A stretch of 64,000 nt of DNA from Coraliomargarita sinensis (GTDB lineage Bacteria; Verrucomicrobiota; Verrucomicrobiia; Opitutales; Coraliomargaritaceae). Under the pieces are notes generated by a model, which made no database searches, was not told the origin of the DNA, and saw only the letters and a list, made by a program, of their open reading frames with translations. Positions 35,577 through 44,592 of the stretch are shown here, in pieces; position 1 is the stretch's first letter, and each line of letters opens with the position of its first letter. The stretch covers positions 430,651 to 494,650 of the forward strand of contig NZ_QHJQ01000002.1 in assembly GCF_003185655.1 (NCBI RefSeq), written 5' to 3'. A program made the translations under genes and the position numbers.

Positions 35577-36524
35577 ATGACTTGGTTTGCCATAGATACG
35601 TGGATTGTGGTTGTGGGGGTGTTTGCCGCGGTTTCCTGCGCTCTTCTTGGGAACTTTCTGGTTCTGCGCAAAATGAGCATGATGGGGGATGCCATCAGTC
35701 ATGCGGTTTTGCCGGGTCTGGCGATGGCTTTCCTGATCACGGGGGCGCGGGCCAGTCTGACCATGTTTATCGGTGCGGCGATTGCCGGTGTGCTGACGGC
35801 GTTGTTTTCCCAGTGGATCAGTAAATTCGGTAATGTGGACCGCGGGGCCTCGATGGGCATTGTCTTTACCACGCTCTTCGCTCTCGGGCTGATTCTGATT
35901 GTCCAGGCGGCCGACCATGTGGACCTTGATCCCGGTTGTGTGCTTTACGGCGCGATTGAGCTGACTCCGCTCGACGTGGTATGGCGCCCCAACTTATTTG
36001 GTCAGGCGCTAGAGGTGCCGCGGGCTGCGCTGGTGCTGGGTGGGGTCACATTAATCAATCTGCTCTTCATCGTGCTCTTTTTCAAAGAGCTGCGGATCTC
36101 TTCGTTCGACCCCGAACTGGCTACGACAATGGGGATCAACTCAAACCTGATGCACTATCTATTGATGACGCTGGTGGCGATAACGACGGTGGCGGCCTTT
36201 GAAGCAGTGGGCAGCATTATCGTGATTGCCATGTTGATTGCACCGGCCACGGCGGCTCACCTGCTGACCGACCGTCTGGTTTCGATGATTATTGTCAGTG
36301 TGATTCTGGCCATCTTATCCGCGGTGCTCGGGCACCTCAGCGCACTGCTTATGCCCGGGTGGTTTGATTTCGGAAACACCGCCTCCTCGAAAATTGATAG
36401 CATTTCCACCTCCGGCATGATGGCTGTGATGTCCGGCTTGATCTTTACCCTGGTGTTCTTTTTTGCCCCGCGCCACGGGATTGTGGCGAAGCATTTGCTG
36501 GGCGCAAAAGAAGCTGCGGATTAA
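35577..36524 (+). CDS. Metal ABC transporter permease, second subunit
   Basis: A 315-aa ABC-3 family membrane protein with about eight to nine membrane segments (ALLGNFLVLRKMSMMGDAIS, AAFEAVGSIIVIAMLIAPATAAH). Unlike the preceding permease it has no regulatory domain. The two probably form a heterodimer with the ATPase gene product. ATG 35577 is preferred over a GTG at 35526, which would add a hydrophilic Ser/Glu leader made of the GTGAGA repeat. Its stop codon overlaps that of rho on the other strand (36521-36524). Confidence 0.92.
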   Translation: MTWFAIDTWIVVVGVFAAVSCALLGNFLVLRKMSMMGDAISHAVLPGLAMAFLITGARASLTMFIGAAIAGVLTALFSQWISKFGNVDRGASMGIVFTTLFALGLILIVQAADHVDLDPGCVLYGAIELTPLDVVWRPNLFGQALEVPRAALVLGGVTLINLLFIVLFFKELRISSFDPELATTMGINSNLMHYLLMTLVAITTVAAFEAVGSIIVIAMLIAPATAAHLLTDRLVSMIIVSVILAILSAVLGHLSALLMPGWFDFGNTASSKIDSISTSGMMAVMSGLIFTLVFFFAPRHGIVAKHLLGAKEAAD

Positions 36525-37669
36525 CGATCCAGTAACTTGAGGAATTCCTCGTTGCTCTTCGTTTGACTGAAGCGGTCGATCATGGCCTCGGCGGCATCTT
36601 CGATCTTCTGGCCGGCGAGAGCCCGTCGGAGGAATTGAGCGCCTTCCAGAGATTTGCCGGAGAGCAAGAGTTCTTCCTTCCGTGTGCCGGAGGCGTTGAG
36701 GTTAATGGCAGGCCAGAGCCGGAGTTCGGCCGCCTTGCGGTCGAGTACCATCTCCATGTTGCCGGTGCCTTTAAATTCCTGAAAGATGAGGTCATCCATC
36801 TTACTGCCGGTCTCGATCAGGGCCGTGGCAATAATGGTCAGACTGCCGCCTTCTTCGCAATTTCGGGCTGCCGAGAAGAGCTGTCTGGGTTTTTCCAGGG
36901 CGCGCACGTCGAGGCCGCCGGTCATGGTGCGTCCGCCTTTCCCGGAGGCCGCGTTATAGGCCCGCGCCAGGCGGGTGATCGAATCGAGAAGGAAGACGAC
37001 GTCCTTTCCCGCCTCGACGAGGCGTTTGGCCCGCTCGATGGCGAGTTCGGCCAGGCGCAGGTGATTGGAAAGTTCTTCGTCGTTCGACGAAGCGTAGATC
37101 TCGGCATCGACGCTGCGTTTGAAGTCGGTGACCTCCTCTGGACGTTCATCCACCAGCAGCACGATGCAATGGCACTCGGGGTGGTTCTCGATGACGCCGT
37201 GTGCGATATCATGCAGAAGAGTGGTCTTGCCGGTACGGGGGGGGGCGACGATCAAGCCCCGGGTGCCTTTACCAATCGGGCAAAAGAGATCCATGATCCG
37301 GGTGGTGACACGCCCGTCTTTCGCTTCCAAACGGATTTGTTCGTCCGGTGCCACCGAGACCATTTGCTGGAAACTGTAGCGGCCCTTGCGCTCTTCGATG
37401 GTGGCGCCGTCAACTTTCTCGATAAAGCGCACCTTCGGATTGGGGAACTTGTCGTTATGCAGGGCCTTGGCCTCGATGAAGTTGCCCTTCTTGAGCTTGA
37501 ATCGTTTGATCAGCTCGCGTGGTACGAAAGGATCACTTGGCTTGGTCTTCCCGTTGCGGGCAGGGTCAAGCAATTGACCGGTTTTGTTTTGGAGGATATC
37601 CAAAATTCCGGATACAGCGATCTCGTTGTCTTTTGGCTTTTCGGTTTCTAAAGCTTGTTCTTCACTCAT
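36521..37669 (-). CDS. rho: Transcription termination factor Rho
   Basis: A 382-aa RNA-dependent helicase ATPase. The RNA-binding domain starts early ([19 protein letters not shown], then [20 protein letters not shown]), so the N-terminal helical bundle is shortened relative to the 419-aa E. coli protein. Walker A is [15 protein letters not shown], Walker B is [16 protein letters not shown], the Q-loop region is [10 protein letters not shown], and the R-loop part is [14 protein letters not shown]. The start at 37669 (MSEEQALE) is preferred over one 11 codons upstream. It converges on the metal transporter operon with overlapping stops. Confidence 0.96.
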   Translation of the reverse strand: MSEEQALETEKPKDNEIAVSGILDILQNKTGQLLDPARNGKTKPSDPFVPRELIKRFKLKKGNFIEAKALHNDKFPNPKVRFIEKVDGATIEERKGRYSFQQMVSVAPDEQIRLEAKDGRVTTRIMDLFCPIGKGTRGLIVAPPRTGKTTLLHDIAHGVIENHPECHCIVLLVDERPEEVTDFKRSVDAEIYASSNDEELSNHLRLAELAIERAKRLVEAGKDVVFLLDSITRLARAYNAASGKGGRTMTGGLDVRALEKPRQLFSAARNCEEGGSLTIIATALIETGSKMDDLIFQEFKGTGNMEMVLDRKAAELRLWPAINLNASGTRKEELLLSGKSLEGAQFLRRALAGQKIEDAAEAMIDRFSQTKSNEEFLKLLDR

Positions 37670-37945
37670 GTCGGAGCGTTTATGCAGGTAGGGCAGGCAC
37701 AATCAAATTGAGAGGCTGGCCGTTGAACACCACCAATGCTAGATTTACCAGAATGGTGGCAGGAATATCGCGATGGCAGGGGTTCGGGTTCCAAGCCTGG
37801 AATTACGCGCAGCGCCTAATTCCTCGTAACGATGTCTGATGGATGGTTCAGATGCCTCAAGCTGTCAATGTCTTATCGAGGGCAAAAAAGCAGGCCTTTT
37901 TTCGGGGGGAAGCAAATCCGGACCATACCTGAGGAAGTGCTCCGA

Positions 37946-38407
37946 TCACTCCCTCAGGTGTTCTTCCATGGCTTTGCACCGGAAGGTGAAGATTTTCTTC
38001 AGTTGGGGTTTCACCAGGATCGGGTGGGCCAGGCCGCCAAACGGACCGAAAGGAAGAACATAGTTCACACGGTCGACGAATCGAACGCCGTCATCGACTT
38101 CCGTGATCTCGTGATAATGATACCATAGTTTGTAGGGGCCGATACGCTGTTCATCCACGAAGGAATGATTCTCCCGGATATGCTTTAACTCCGTAAGCCA
38201 GCGCTGTTTCCCCATGAAGGGAATCCCGACACGATACTCGATAAGCAGCCCGTTATACATCTTGTCCGGCACATCCGTGATGATGTCGAAACTCATGTCA
38301 GGAGGTGTGATGATGTCCAGGTTGGCGGGGGCGCTGATAAACTCCCAGGCACGTTCGATGTCGGTGGGGATGATCTGCTCCCGGTAAAGCGTGTGTATTT
38401 TTGCCAT
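37946..38407 (-). CDS. SRPBCC-family (START-like) protein
   Basis: A 153-aa protein with the helix-grip fold signature: REQIIPTDIERAWEFISAPANLDIITPP at the N-terminus, then strands (GLLIEYRVGIPFMGKQRW, YKLWYHYHEI) and a C-terminal helix (RCKAMEEHLRE). These proteins bind lipids or hydrophobic ligands in a cavity. It is divergent from the desaturase operon, and similar SRPBCC genes accompany fatty-acid-modifying clusters elsewhere, so a lipid role is plausible. The 276 bp between it and rho hold no gene that I can support. Confidence 0.82.
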   Translation of the reverse strand: MAKIHTLYREQIIPTDIERAWEFISAPANLDIITPPDMSFDIITDVPDKMYNGLLIEYRVGIPFMGKQRWLTELKHIRENHSFVDEQRIGPYKLWYHYHEITEVDDGVRFVDRVNYVLPFGPFGGLAHPILVKPQLKKIFTFRCKAMEEHLRE

Positions 38408-38493
38408 ATTGGATAATCGGGCAATTATCGCTTTTCCTTACCTGATTGAGCTGTAAGTTGCCTTCAAACCAATCGTTCAGTCCACTACCAACT

Positions 38494-39399
38494 ATGCGAA
38501 CACTCTCCCAAATCGTTGCCCATGCTTTTAAAGACGAGGATAATCGGCTTTTGATGGCTTCCTCGCCCCTCGTCTTTATGCACTTAGCTGCCCTGGGTGT
38601 GTTCTTTACCGGCTTCAGCTGGGTGGCGCTCGTCGCTTTGGCTGTCACCTACGTGACCCGGGTTTTCGCGCTGACCGCGGGCTTTCACCGTTACTTTTCC
38701 CACCGTTCTTTCAAGACCAGTCGTTTCTTTCAATTTGTCATGGCCTGGGTGGGCACATCTTCCGCTCAACTCGGACCGATGTGGTGGGCCGCCAATCACC
38801 GCCACCATCACCAGCACTCGGACAAGGAAGAGGACATTCATTCACCGGTGATCAAGGATGCCTTCTGGGCGCACGTAGGTTGGATTTTGTGCCGCGCCTA
38901 CAGCTCGATTCAGCACGACCGGGTGAAGGACTTAAACAAGTACCCCGAACTGCGCTTTATCGATCGTTTCCACATCCTGCCGGTGCTTTCTCTGGTCGGG
39001 CTGCTTTATGGCATCGGTGCGGGCCTGAATTATTACTTCCCGGCACTCGGGACCAGCGGGCTTCAACTCGTGATGTGGGGCTTCTTCCTCAGTACGGTGC
39101 TGGTCTACCATGTCACCTTTTGTGTGAATTCCGTGACGCACATTATCGGGAAGAAACGCTTTGAGACGGATGATGAAAGCCGTAATAGCTGGTGGGTCGC
39201 ACTACTCACTTTTGGGGAAGGTTGGCACAACAACCACCATCGCTGGCCACTCTCGGCGCGGCAGGGTATGTATTGGTGGGAACTCGACCTGACTTACTAC
39301 ATGTTGCGTGGTCTCGAGAAGCTTGGCCTGGTTTGGGACCTGAAGGTTTATCCCAAGAAAATTTATGCTGAGGCCACCGCTCAAGAGAAGGGGGCCTGA
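38494..39399 (+). CDS. Membrane fatty acyl (delta-9-type) desaturase
   Basis: A 301-aa di-iron desaturase. The three histidine boxes are intact: HRYFSHRSF, NHRHHHQHSD and HNNHHRWP. Four hydrophobic segments flank them. It introduces a cis double bond into acyl-CoA or acyl-lipid chains using O2. ATG 38494 (MRTLSQIVAHAF) is chosen over a TTG further upstream. It begins a compact three-gene operon with a DUF1295 protein (2 bp later) and a CFA-synthase-like methyltransferase, consistent with desaturation followed by methylation of the double bond. Confidence 0.92.
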   Translation: MRTLSQIVAHAFKDEDNRLLMASSPLVFMHLAALGVFFTGFSWVALVALAVTYVTRVFALTAGFHRYFSHRSFKTSRFFQFVMAWVGTSSAQLGPMWWAANHRHHHQHSDKEEDIHSPVIKDAFWAHVGWILCRAYSSIQHDRVKDLNKYPELRFIDRFHILPVLSLVGLLYGIGAGLNYYFPALGTSGLQLVMWGFFLSTVLVYHVTFCVNSVTHIIGKKRFETDDESRNSWWVALLTFGEGWHNNHHRWPLSARQGMYWWELDLTYYMLRGLEKLGLVWDLKVYPKKIYAEATAQEKGA

Positions 39400-39401
39400 T
39401 C

Positions 39402-40190
39402 ATGCCTGAATTCTGGTATGGCTTGTTCCCCGTAGGATTTGCATTGGCGCTGGGTGCCTACCTGCTGGCTTTGAAGATCCGTTTGTTTGCGGTGGTCGAT
39501 ACTATTTGGGCGACCGGCATGGGGGTTGGTGCCCTGATTTACTACCTCATGTCAGCTCCCGGAAACGTGCGGGGCGCTGCGGCCCTGGCGATCATGCTCT
39601 TCTGGTCGGGGCGCTTAAGCCTGCACCTCCTGCGCGACCGAATTCTCAGAGGTAAGGAAGATCCGCGATATGCCGCCCTGGCAAAGCACTGGGGCGAGCG
39701 AGCCAATTTTCGCTTTCTCTTCGTCTTTCTCGGTCAGATCCCATTGGTGGCGCTTTTTCTGGTACCGTTCAGTCTGGCAGTCGGGCATACCCAGCCGGAC
39801 TGGCGAGTGCTCGATAGCCTCGGGATACTGATCGCAGTAACGGCGCTGGCCGGTGAACTGGTTGCGGACCGGCAACTGGCCCGTTTTCGGGCGGATGAAG
39901 GCAACACCGGGAAAGTCTGCCGCCAGGGCCTCTGGCGCTACACCCGCCACCCCAACTACTTTTTTGAGTGGCTCCACTGGTTCGCTTACGTGGCATTTGC
40001 CTGGGGGCCCCCCCAGGCTTGGTTGTCATTCGTCGGCCCTGTAATGATGTATCTGTTTTTGCGATACATCACCGGCGTACCTTTTGCCGAGCGTTCCTCT
40101 TTGAAGAGCCGTGGCGAAGCCTACCGAGACTACCAAAAATCCACCAATACCTTTTTCCCATGGAGACCACAGCGAGACCACAATTCGTAA
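39402..40190 (+). CDS. DUF1295 (steroid 5-alpha-reductase-like) membrane protein
   Basis: A 262-aa protein with about six membrane segments. The C-terminal GLWRYTRHPNYFFEWLHWF and the late GVPFAERSSLKSRGEAYRDY are the hallmark of DUF1295 and related steroid-reductase or isoprenylcysteine-methyltransferase-like enzymes, which bind NADPH or SAM at this site. Here, between a desaturase and a CFA-synthase-like enzyme, reduction of an unsaturated or methylene-branched acyl chain is a reasonable guess. It overlaps the next gene by 31 bp. Confidence 0.88.
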   Translation: MPEFWYGLFPVGFALALGAYLLALKIRLFAVVDTIWATGMGVGALIYYLMSAPGNVRGAAALAIMLFWSGRLSLHLLRDRILRGKEDPRYAALAKHWGERANFRFLFVFLGQIPLVALFLVPFSLAVGHTQPDWRVLDSLGILIAVTALAGELVADRQLARFRADEGNTGKVCRQGLWRYTRHPNYFFEWLHWFAYVAFAWGPPQAWLSFVGPVMMYLFLRYITGVPFAERSSLKSRGEAYRDYQKSTNTFFPWRPQRDHNS

Positions 40191-41392
40191 CGACAGGCAA
40201 TTCCGGTTCCGATGTGCGGCCCACTATGATCGAAGCGCTCTTCGCCCGGGCACTCAAGGGGCTGAAAGGCGGTAGTCTCCGGATAAGTTTTCCCAGTGGG
40301 GCTCAAGCGCTGATAGGGGACACGTCCTACCCACTGCTGGAGCTGAACATTCTCAAGCGCGAATTTTTTGGAAAAGTCTTTTCCGGAGGCAGCATCGGCT
40401 TCGGTGAATCCTATGTGGACGGCGACTGGGAGACGCCGGACCTGACGGGGCTGCTTTCTCTCCTGGCAAAAAACCAACCCAACATCGGCCCCCTTCGCCG
40501 TGGGCTTTCGCTGCTGACCCGTTGGATGAACCGCCTCTATCACAAGGCCCGTCGAAATACGCTGACGAAGAGCCGCGAAAACATTCAGGAGCATTACGAT
40601 CTGAGTAATGAATTCTATGCTCAGTTTTTGGACGGCAGTATGACTTATTCGAGTGCCCGTTTTAAGAGCTACTACGATACGCTCGAGCAGGCGCAATCCC
40701 GTAAGATTAATCACATGCTCGACTTGGCCGGGGTTGGTGAGGGGCATCACATTCTGGAGATTGGCTCAGGCTGGGGGGCGCTGGCTCTCGCGGCGGCCCG
40801 GCGCGGCAGCCGTGTGACCACCGTGACACTTTCTGAAGCCCAGTATGCTTACGCACAGAAACTCTTTGAAGAGCAGGGCGTGAGCGATCTGATCGATATC
40901 CGCTTGCAGGACTATCGGGATATTACCGGCAGCTACGATGCCGTGCTTTCTTGTGAAATGATTGAAGCGGTGGGCCGCGAGTATTTGCCTTCCTATTTTG
41001 AGACCGTCCAGCGTTCACTTAAGCCGCAGGCAAAGGCAGTGATACAGGCCATCACGATACCCGACGAACGTTACGCCACTTACTCCAAGAGCTGCGACTG
41101 GATTCAAAAGCATATTTTTCCCGGTGGGCATTTACCTTCACCTGGAGCGATTCGTGACTGTGTGCGCCGGTCCGGAGCCATGCGGATCCTGTCTGTCGAT
41201 AAATTCGGTAAAGACTATGCGGAAACCCTCGGCCGCTGGGCGAAAGCCTTCAACCGCAACTGGCGTAAGATCGAACCACTGGGTTTCGATGTTAATTTCC
41301 GGCGGAAGTGGAACTACTATCTTAGCTATTGCGAAGCCGGCTTCGACAACGAGCTCATCGATGTCGAGCACATCGTGCTGGAGCGTTTCTAG
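40160..41392 (+). CDS. Cyclopropane-fatty-acyl-phospholipid synthase-family methyltransferase
   Basis: A 410-aa SAM-dependent enzyme. The N-terminal lipid-binding part (about 20-120) includes FGKVFSGGSIGFGESYVDGDW. The catalytic domain follows with IQEHYDLSNEFYAQFLDGSM and TYSSARF, the SAM loop ILEIGSGWGALALAAA, SCEMIEAVG and WIQKHIFPGGHLPS. Products could be cyclopropane, methylene or methyl-branched chains, since the family covers all three. The start at 40160 lies inside the DUF1295 gene, so the two are probably translationally coupled. The stop faces the LpxH-like gene. Confidence 0.93.
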   Translation: METTARPQFVTTGNSGSDVRPTMIEALFARALKGLKGGSLRISFPSGAQALIGDTSYPLLELNILKREFFGKVFSGGSIGFGESYVDGDWETPDLTGLLSLLAKNQPNIGPLRRGLSLLTRWMNRLYHKARRNTLTKSRENIQEHYDLSNEFYAQFLDGSMTYSSARFKSYYDTLEQAQSRKINHMLDLAGVGEGHHILEIGSGWGALALAAARRGSRVTTVTLSEAQYAYAQKLFEEQGVSDLIDIRLQDYRDITGSYDAVLSCEMIEAVGREYLPSYFETVQRSLKPQAKAVIQAITIPDERYATYSKSCDWIQKHIFPGGHLPSPGAIRDCVRRSGAMRILSVDKFGKDYAETLGRWAKAFNRNWRKIEPLGFDVNFRRKWNYYLSYCEAGFDNELIDVEHIVLERF

Positions 41393-41400
41393 ACAGAAAC

Positions 41401-42318
41401 TCAGGCCGATGGGTTGGGCGCGTCGGTCGGTTCGTCTTCTTCTACCGGACCCGGATCGCTGTCCGCTGAGTCTTCTAGCTTGGCTGACTTGGCGCGGGCT
41501 TTTTTCTCTGCTTTCAGGCGCGCCTTTTTTTCGAGGCGTTCACAAAACTCCTTGTATTGAATCACCTCATGCCGCCCATCTTCGTATTCCACAATGGCGG
41601 TGAGCGACTCAACCCAGTCCCCGGAGTTGATGTAGTGGATGTCACCCACCATTTTGTCGTCGGGCGTGTGGATGTGCCCGCAGATGATGCCACTACATTC
41701 GCGCTTGCGGGCCAGGTTCTGAAGTTGATCCTCGTATTTACCCACGAAGCTGACGGCGCTCTTGACCTTGGCCTTGATCGCTTTGCTCAGGGAGAAGTAT
41801 TCCTTGCCCCGCCAGGCACGATAGTGGTTGTAGAAGCGGTTGATCTTGAGCAGGCTCTGGTAGCCGATGTCGCCCAGCACCGCCAGCCACTTGTGGTTGA
41901 TGGTCACGGCATCAAAGCCGTCGCCGTGTACGACGAGGTATTTATCGCCGTTCGGGGATTCGTGGATGTGCTCGTTAACGACTTTTATGTTACCGAAGAA
42001 GAGGGGCAGGCAGCGTTCAAGAAAGTCATCATGGTTGCCGCGAAGGTAAACAACCTCGGTGTGCCGCTTTTCCACTTTTTTGAGCACGAGGCGAACAAAT
42101 CTGGTGTGTTGGTCCGTCCAACCGCCTTTCCGGGCCAAGCTCCAGCCATCAATAATATCGCCGTTCAAAACCAGCTTTTCGCAATGCGTGTGTTTGAGGA
42201 AGTGGTTTACTTCATCAATTTTGCAATCGAGGGTGCCAAGGTGCACATCCGAGAGAAATATAGTCTTATAGGATAGTGTGGTCTTTTTCACAGCATGGAG
42301 TTTGCGGAACGACCCCAT
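41401..42318 (-). CDS. LpxH-like UDP-2,3-diacylglucosamine diphosphatase family metallophosphoesterase
   Basis: A 305-aa calcineurin-like phosphoesterase. The five metal blocks are TIFLSDVHLGT, VLNGDIIDGW, LRGNHDDFL, VVHGDGFDA and CGHIHTPDD. The GDIIDGW and the length of the core fit the LpxH-related group that occurs widely beyond Proteobacteria. If so, it would act in lipid A precursor synthesis, though other phosphoesterase roles are possible. The last 50 residues are unusual: a Lys-rich stretch (KKARLKAEKKARAKSAK) and then an acidic, Pro-rich end. Confidence 0.85.
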   Translation of the reverse strand: MGSFRKLHAVKKTTLSYKTIFLSDVHLGTLDCKIDEVNHFLKHTHCEKLVLNGDIIDGWSLARKGGWTDQHTRFVRLVLKKVEKRHTEVVYLRGNHDDFLERCLPLFFGNIKVVNEHIHESPNGDKYLVVHGDGFDAVTINHKWLAVLGDIGYQSLLKINRFYNHYRAWRGKEYFSLSKAIKAKVKSAVSFVGKYEDQLQNLARKRECSGIICGHIHTPDDKMVGDIHYINSGDWVESLTAIVEYEDGRHEVIQYKEFCERLEKKARLKAEKKARAKSAKLEDSADSDPGPVEEDEPTDAPNPSA

Positions 42319-42604
42319 AAACTGTCGCCATACTGCTTTTGGTCAAAGAAATTTAACCCGCCTGTTTAACTTGTCACCCAATCGTCATATAGAGTTTTTG
42401 GCACCGGAGAACCGCTCATAGCGATTCGAAAAAAATTTGATTCTATCCACCGGGAGATGCAGCTCACACAAACGCAAAGCTTAGGCAGCGCAAGCCGTCT
42501 GGACCACCAGCAGAAGCGATACCGATTGCACGATCGCGGCCCGGACGGAGCCGGGCCCTCCCGCATTTTCCCTTGTTAAAGGATCAAATAATCCTCGAAA
42601 CGGT

Positions 42605-42922
42605 TCAGCTGTTTTTCTTTTCCAGCTCCCGCAGATAGTTCCAACTGAACAGGCCGGTATTGTGGCCGTCGCTAAAACAGGGGCGGATCGCGTAGTTGCC
42701 CACCAGGTCCCAGCTTTGAATCGTGACGCCGGGAAAATCTTTCGGCCCGTCGCCGCCGTACTGATTGCCCAGAATGTCCTTTTCGCCAATGTTTTGTGCA
42801 CTGGGTGAATGTTTCCGCAGCAGTTCGGCGGGAAAATAACTTTCGCTCTCGTCCTCCCAGATGATCGCGAGCTCCGTCCCGATTAGTTGGATGTTCTTCG
42901 GTTTCATTATTTGTGTTGCCAC
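42605..42922 (-). CDS. DUF971 (GBBH-like N-terminal) protein
   Basis: A 105-aa protein. The pattern IQLIGTELAIIWEDESESYFPAELLRKHSP and later DLVGNYAIRPCFSDGHNTGLFSWNYLREL matches DUF971, a small domain also found at the N-terminus of gamma-butyrobetaine hydroxylases and alone in bacteria, sometimes linked to iron-sulfur proteins. The second Met (residue 6) is an alternative start. It lies 28 bp after metF on the same strand and may be cotranscribed. The 286 bp after it hold no gene that I can support, only a GC hairpin (GGCCCGG-ACGGAG-CCGGGCC at 42538-42557). Confidence 0.88.
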   Translation of the reverse strand: MATQIMKPKNIQLIGTELAIIWEDESESYFPAELLRKHSPSAQNIGEKDILGNQYGGDGPKDFPGVTIQSWDLVGNYAIRPCFSDGHNTGLFSWNYLRELEKKNS

Positions 42923-42950
42923 ATCGCGGAACAGGCGTCCCGTCGAGTCG

Positions 42951-43850
42951 TCAAGCCTTGTAAAAGCCGGCCTTTTTCAAGCCGTTCAATACGGTAACGG
43001 CGGGTCCGGACTTATTCAAAATATAAAGGTGGATTCCAGGGGCGCCTTTTTCCAGGAGCTCGCGGGCCTGGCGCAGGATCCATTCCGCGCCCAGAGCTTC
43101 GACCTTTTGTTTGTCATCGCCGGCATCAGCGAGTTGGGCTTCGAGCTCGGCCGGAATGTCGGTTTCGCAGAGCGCGCAGAAGCGCCGCACCTGATCGCCC
43201 GAGGTGATGCAAAGCAGCCCCGGCAGAATGGGGATCTGTATGCCCGCGTGTTGGCAGCGCTCGACAAAGTCGAAGTAGATCCGGTTGTCGAAAAAGAGTT
43301 GGGTGGTGATGAAGTCGCTCCCCGCATCCACTTTTCGTTTCAGATTCAACAAATCGACATCCGAAGAGACGGCTTCCGGATGTTTTTCCGGATAGCCCGC
43401 CACGCCGATGGAGCAGTCCGGGTGGACCTCACGGATCAAGCGGACCAGTTCGTTGGCATAGCTGAGTCCGTCGGGGTGGGGCTTGAAGTCGGTCTCTCCC
43501 TGGGGTGGATCGCCCCGCAAGGCCATGATCTGGTTGAGTCCCGAGTCTTTGAACTCCCGGATGATCTCGCGCAGTTCATCCCGTGAATGCCCGACGCAGG
43601 TGAGGTGGGGCATCACCTTGAAGCCAAAATCCTCATGCAGGCACTTGGCATACTTCAGGGTGCGGCTGCGGGTACTGCCTCCGGCTCCATAAGTAATGGA
43701 GGCAAAGTCCGGACGGTAGGACTGCAGTTCCTTCGCCGTGGCCAGAAGCTGTTGGGCGGCGTTCTCCGATTTGGGCGGAAAGAACTCGATCGAGAAAATC
43801 GGCTCTTTGGACAGTTGGCGATCTGGTGTCAGATGAGGCGTCATAAACAT
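42951..43850 (-). CDS. metF: 5,10-methylenetetrahydrofolate reductase
   Basis: A 299-aa FAD enzyme making 5-methyl-THF for methionine synthesis. Blocks are IFSIEFFPPKSENAAQQLL (catalytic Glu in EFFPPK), FASITYGAGGSTRSRT, VMPHLTCVGHSR, IMALRGDPP, IGVAGYPEKHPEA and DFITTQLFFDN. Length and order match bacterial MetF. The start codon lies within an inverted repeat that could be an operator. mraZ is divergent, 267 bp away. Confidence 0.96.
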   Translation of the reverse strand: MFMTPHLTPDRQLSKEPIFSIEFFPPKSENAAQQLLATAKELQSYRPDFASITYGAGGSTRSRTLKYAKCLHEDFGFKVMPHLTCVGHSRDELREIIREFKDSGLNQIMALRGDPPQGETDFKPHPDGLSYANELVRLIREVHPDCSIGVAGYPEKHPEAVSSDVDLLNLKRKVDAGSDFITTQLFFDNRIYFDFVERCQHAGIQIPILPGLLCITSGDQVRRFCALCETDIPAELEAQLADAGDDKQKVEALGAEWILRQARELLEKGAPGIHLYILNKSGPAVTVLNGLKKAGFYKA

Positions 43851-43878
43851 ATCAAATTATCCTGATATAATGATATGT
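43847..43878 (-). promoter_or_regulatory. Inverted TGATAT repeats over the metF start; candidate operator
   Basis: ACATATCA (43847-43854) and TGATATGT (43871-43878) are perfect inverted arms 16 bp apart. A third half-site TGATAT (43863-43868) gives a second pairing with an 8-bp spacer. One arm covers the metF start codon. No matching regulator is encoded nearby. Confidence 0.45.
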
Positions 43879-44069
43879 AAAGAAATAAGTCGGGGTAAAG
43901 CCATTGCGGCCGAAATTCCGTCGTGTGGGGAGTGGTGGGGGCCTCTTCCGGAGGCTCTCACGGAGAGGTCCAAAATAGGGACACTTTTTTAATTCCCTCA
44001 ACGGCATGGATTTGAGGAAGTTTTCAACAGCTTATTCACAAGGTTGACGGGAAAATTTGCCTTGACCTG

Positions 44070-44114
44070 TGGGGTGAATTGCAGCGATATGGGGTGAAAT
44101 GGTGAAGCAGGGAA
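44070..44114 (+). promoter_or_regulatory. Phased TGGGN boxes upstream of mraZ; probable MraZ operator
   Basis: TGGGG at 44070, TGCAG at 44080, TGGGG at 44090, TGGTG at 44100 and GGGAA at 44110 recur at exact 10-bp steps. MraZ of E. coli binds TGGGN repeats separated by 5 bp, the same phasing, in its own promoter. A TTGACC (44063-44068) just before the first box may be a -35 element, but no clear -10 is visible. Confidence 0.65.
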
Positions 44115-44117
44115 GAC

Positions 44118-44579
44118 ATGGGTGAATTAAGAACAGGGCTGTTTGTCGGCGTGTTCCGCCACAACTTGGACGACAAGGGGCGTCTCACCATACCCTCGCA
44201 GTGGCGTCCGAAGGCCGACAGCGACGAGAATAGCTTTCTGGCTCTGCCCAGTCTCGACAACTACGTGAATGTCTATCCGCCCAAGATGATCGCCCAGCTG
44301 GAAGAGCGTATTTCCCAGATCAGCATGGGGGACACGGAGGGTCAGGCTGCAGTCGAGACATTGATGAGCATGGCTCACAGCTTCAGCTGCGACAAGCAGG
44401 GGCGGATCAACCTAAACGCGGCACTGACCGAGCATGCCGGGATCAAGAAGAGCGCCGTCCTCCTGGGGAAGCTCTCCACCTTTAGTATCTACAGTGACGA
44501 AGTTTACGATGCGCTCCGCAGCAAGACGCCGGTGAGCCGGGAGACTCAGGCCGATGTCTTTAAGCGGTTCGGACTCTAA
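44118..44579 (+). CDS. mraZ: Transcriptional regulator MraZ
   Basis: A 153-aa protein with two SpoVT/AbrB-like swapped-hairpin DNA-binding repeats: [20 protein letters not shown] in the first half and [19 protein letters not shown] in the second. MraZ forms rings and represses the dcw promoter. It is the first gene of the cluster, and phased TGGGN boxes precede its start, so autoregulation is likely. A 13-bp gap separates it from the small ORF downstream. Confidence 0.95.
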   Translation: MGELRTGLFVGVFRHNLDDKGRLTIPSQWRPKADSDENSFLALPSLDNYVNVYPPKMIAQLEERISQISMGDTEGQAAVETLMSMAHSFSCDKQGRINLNAALTEHAGIKKSAVLLGKLSTFSIYSDEVYDALRSKTPVSRETQADVFKRFGL

Positions 44580-44592
44580 CCCCAGAAAAGCC

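Noticed and set aside
42366..42801. Two minus-strand ORFs (42366-42566 and 42481-42801)
   Set aside because: One is an out-of-frame shadow of the DUF971 gene, and the other lies in an intergenic stretch with no supporting features.
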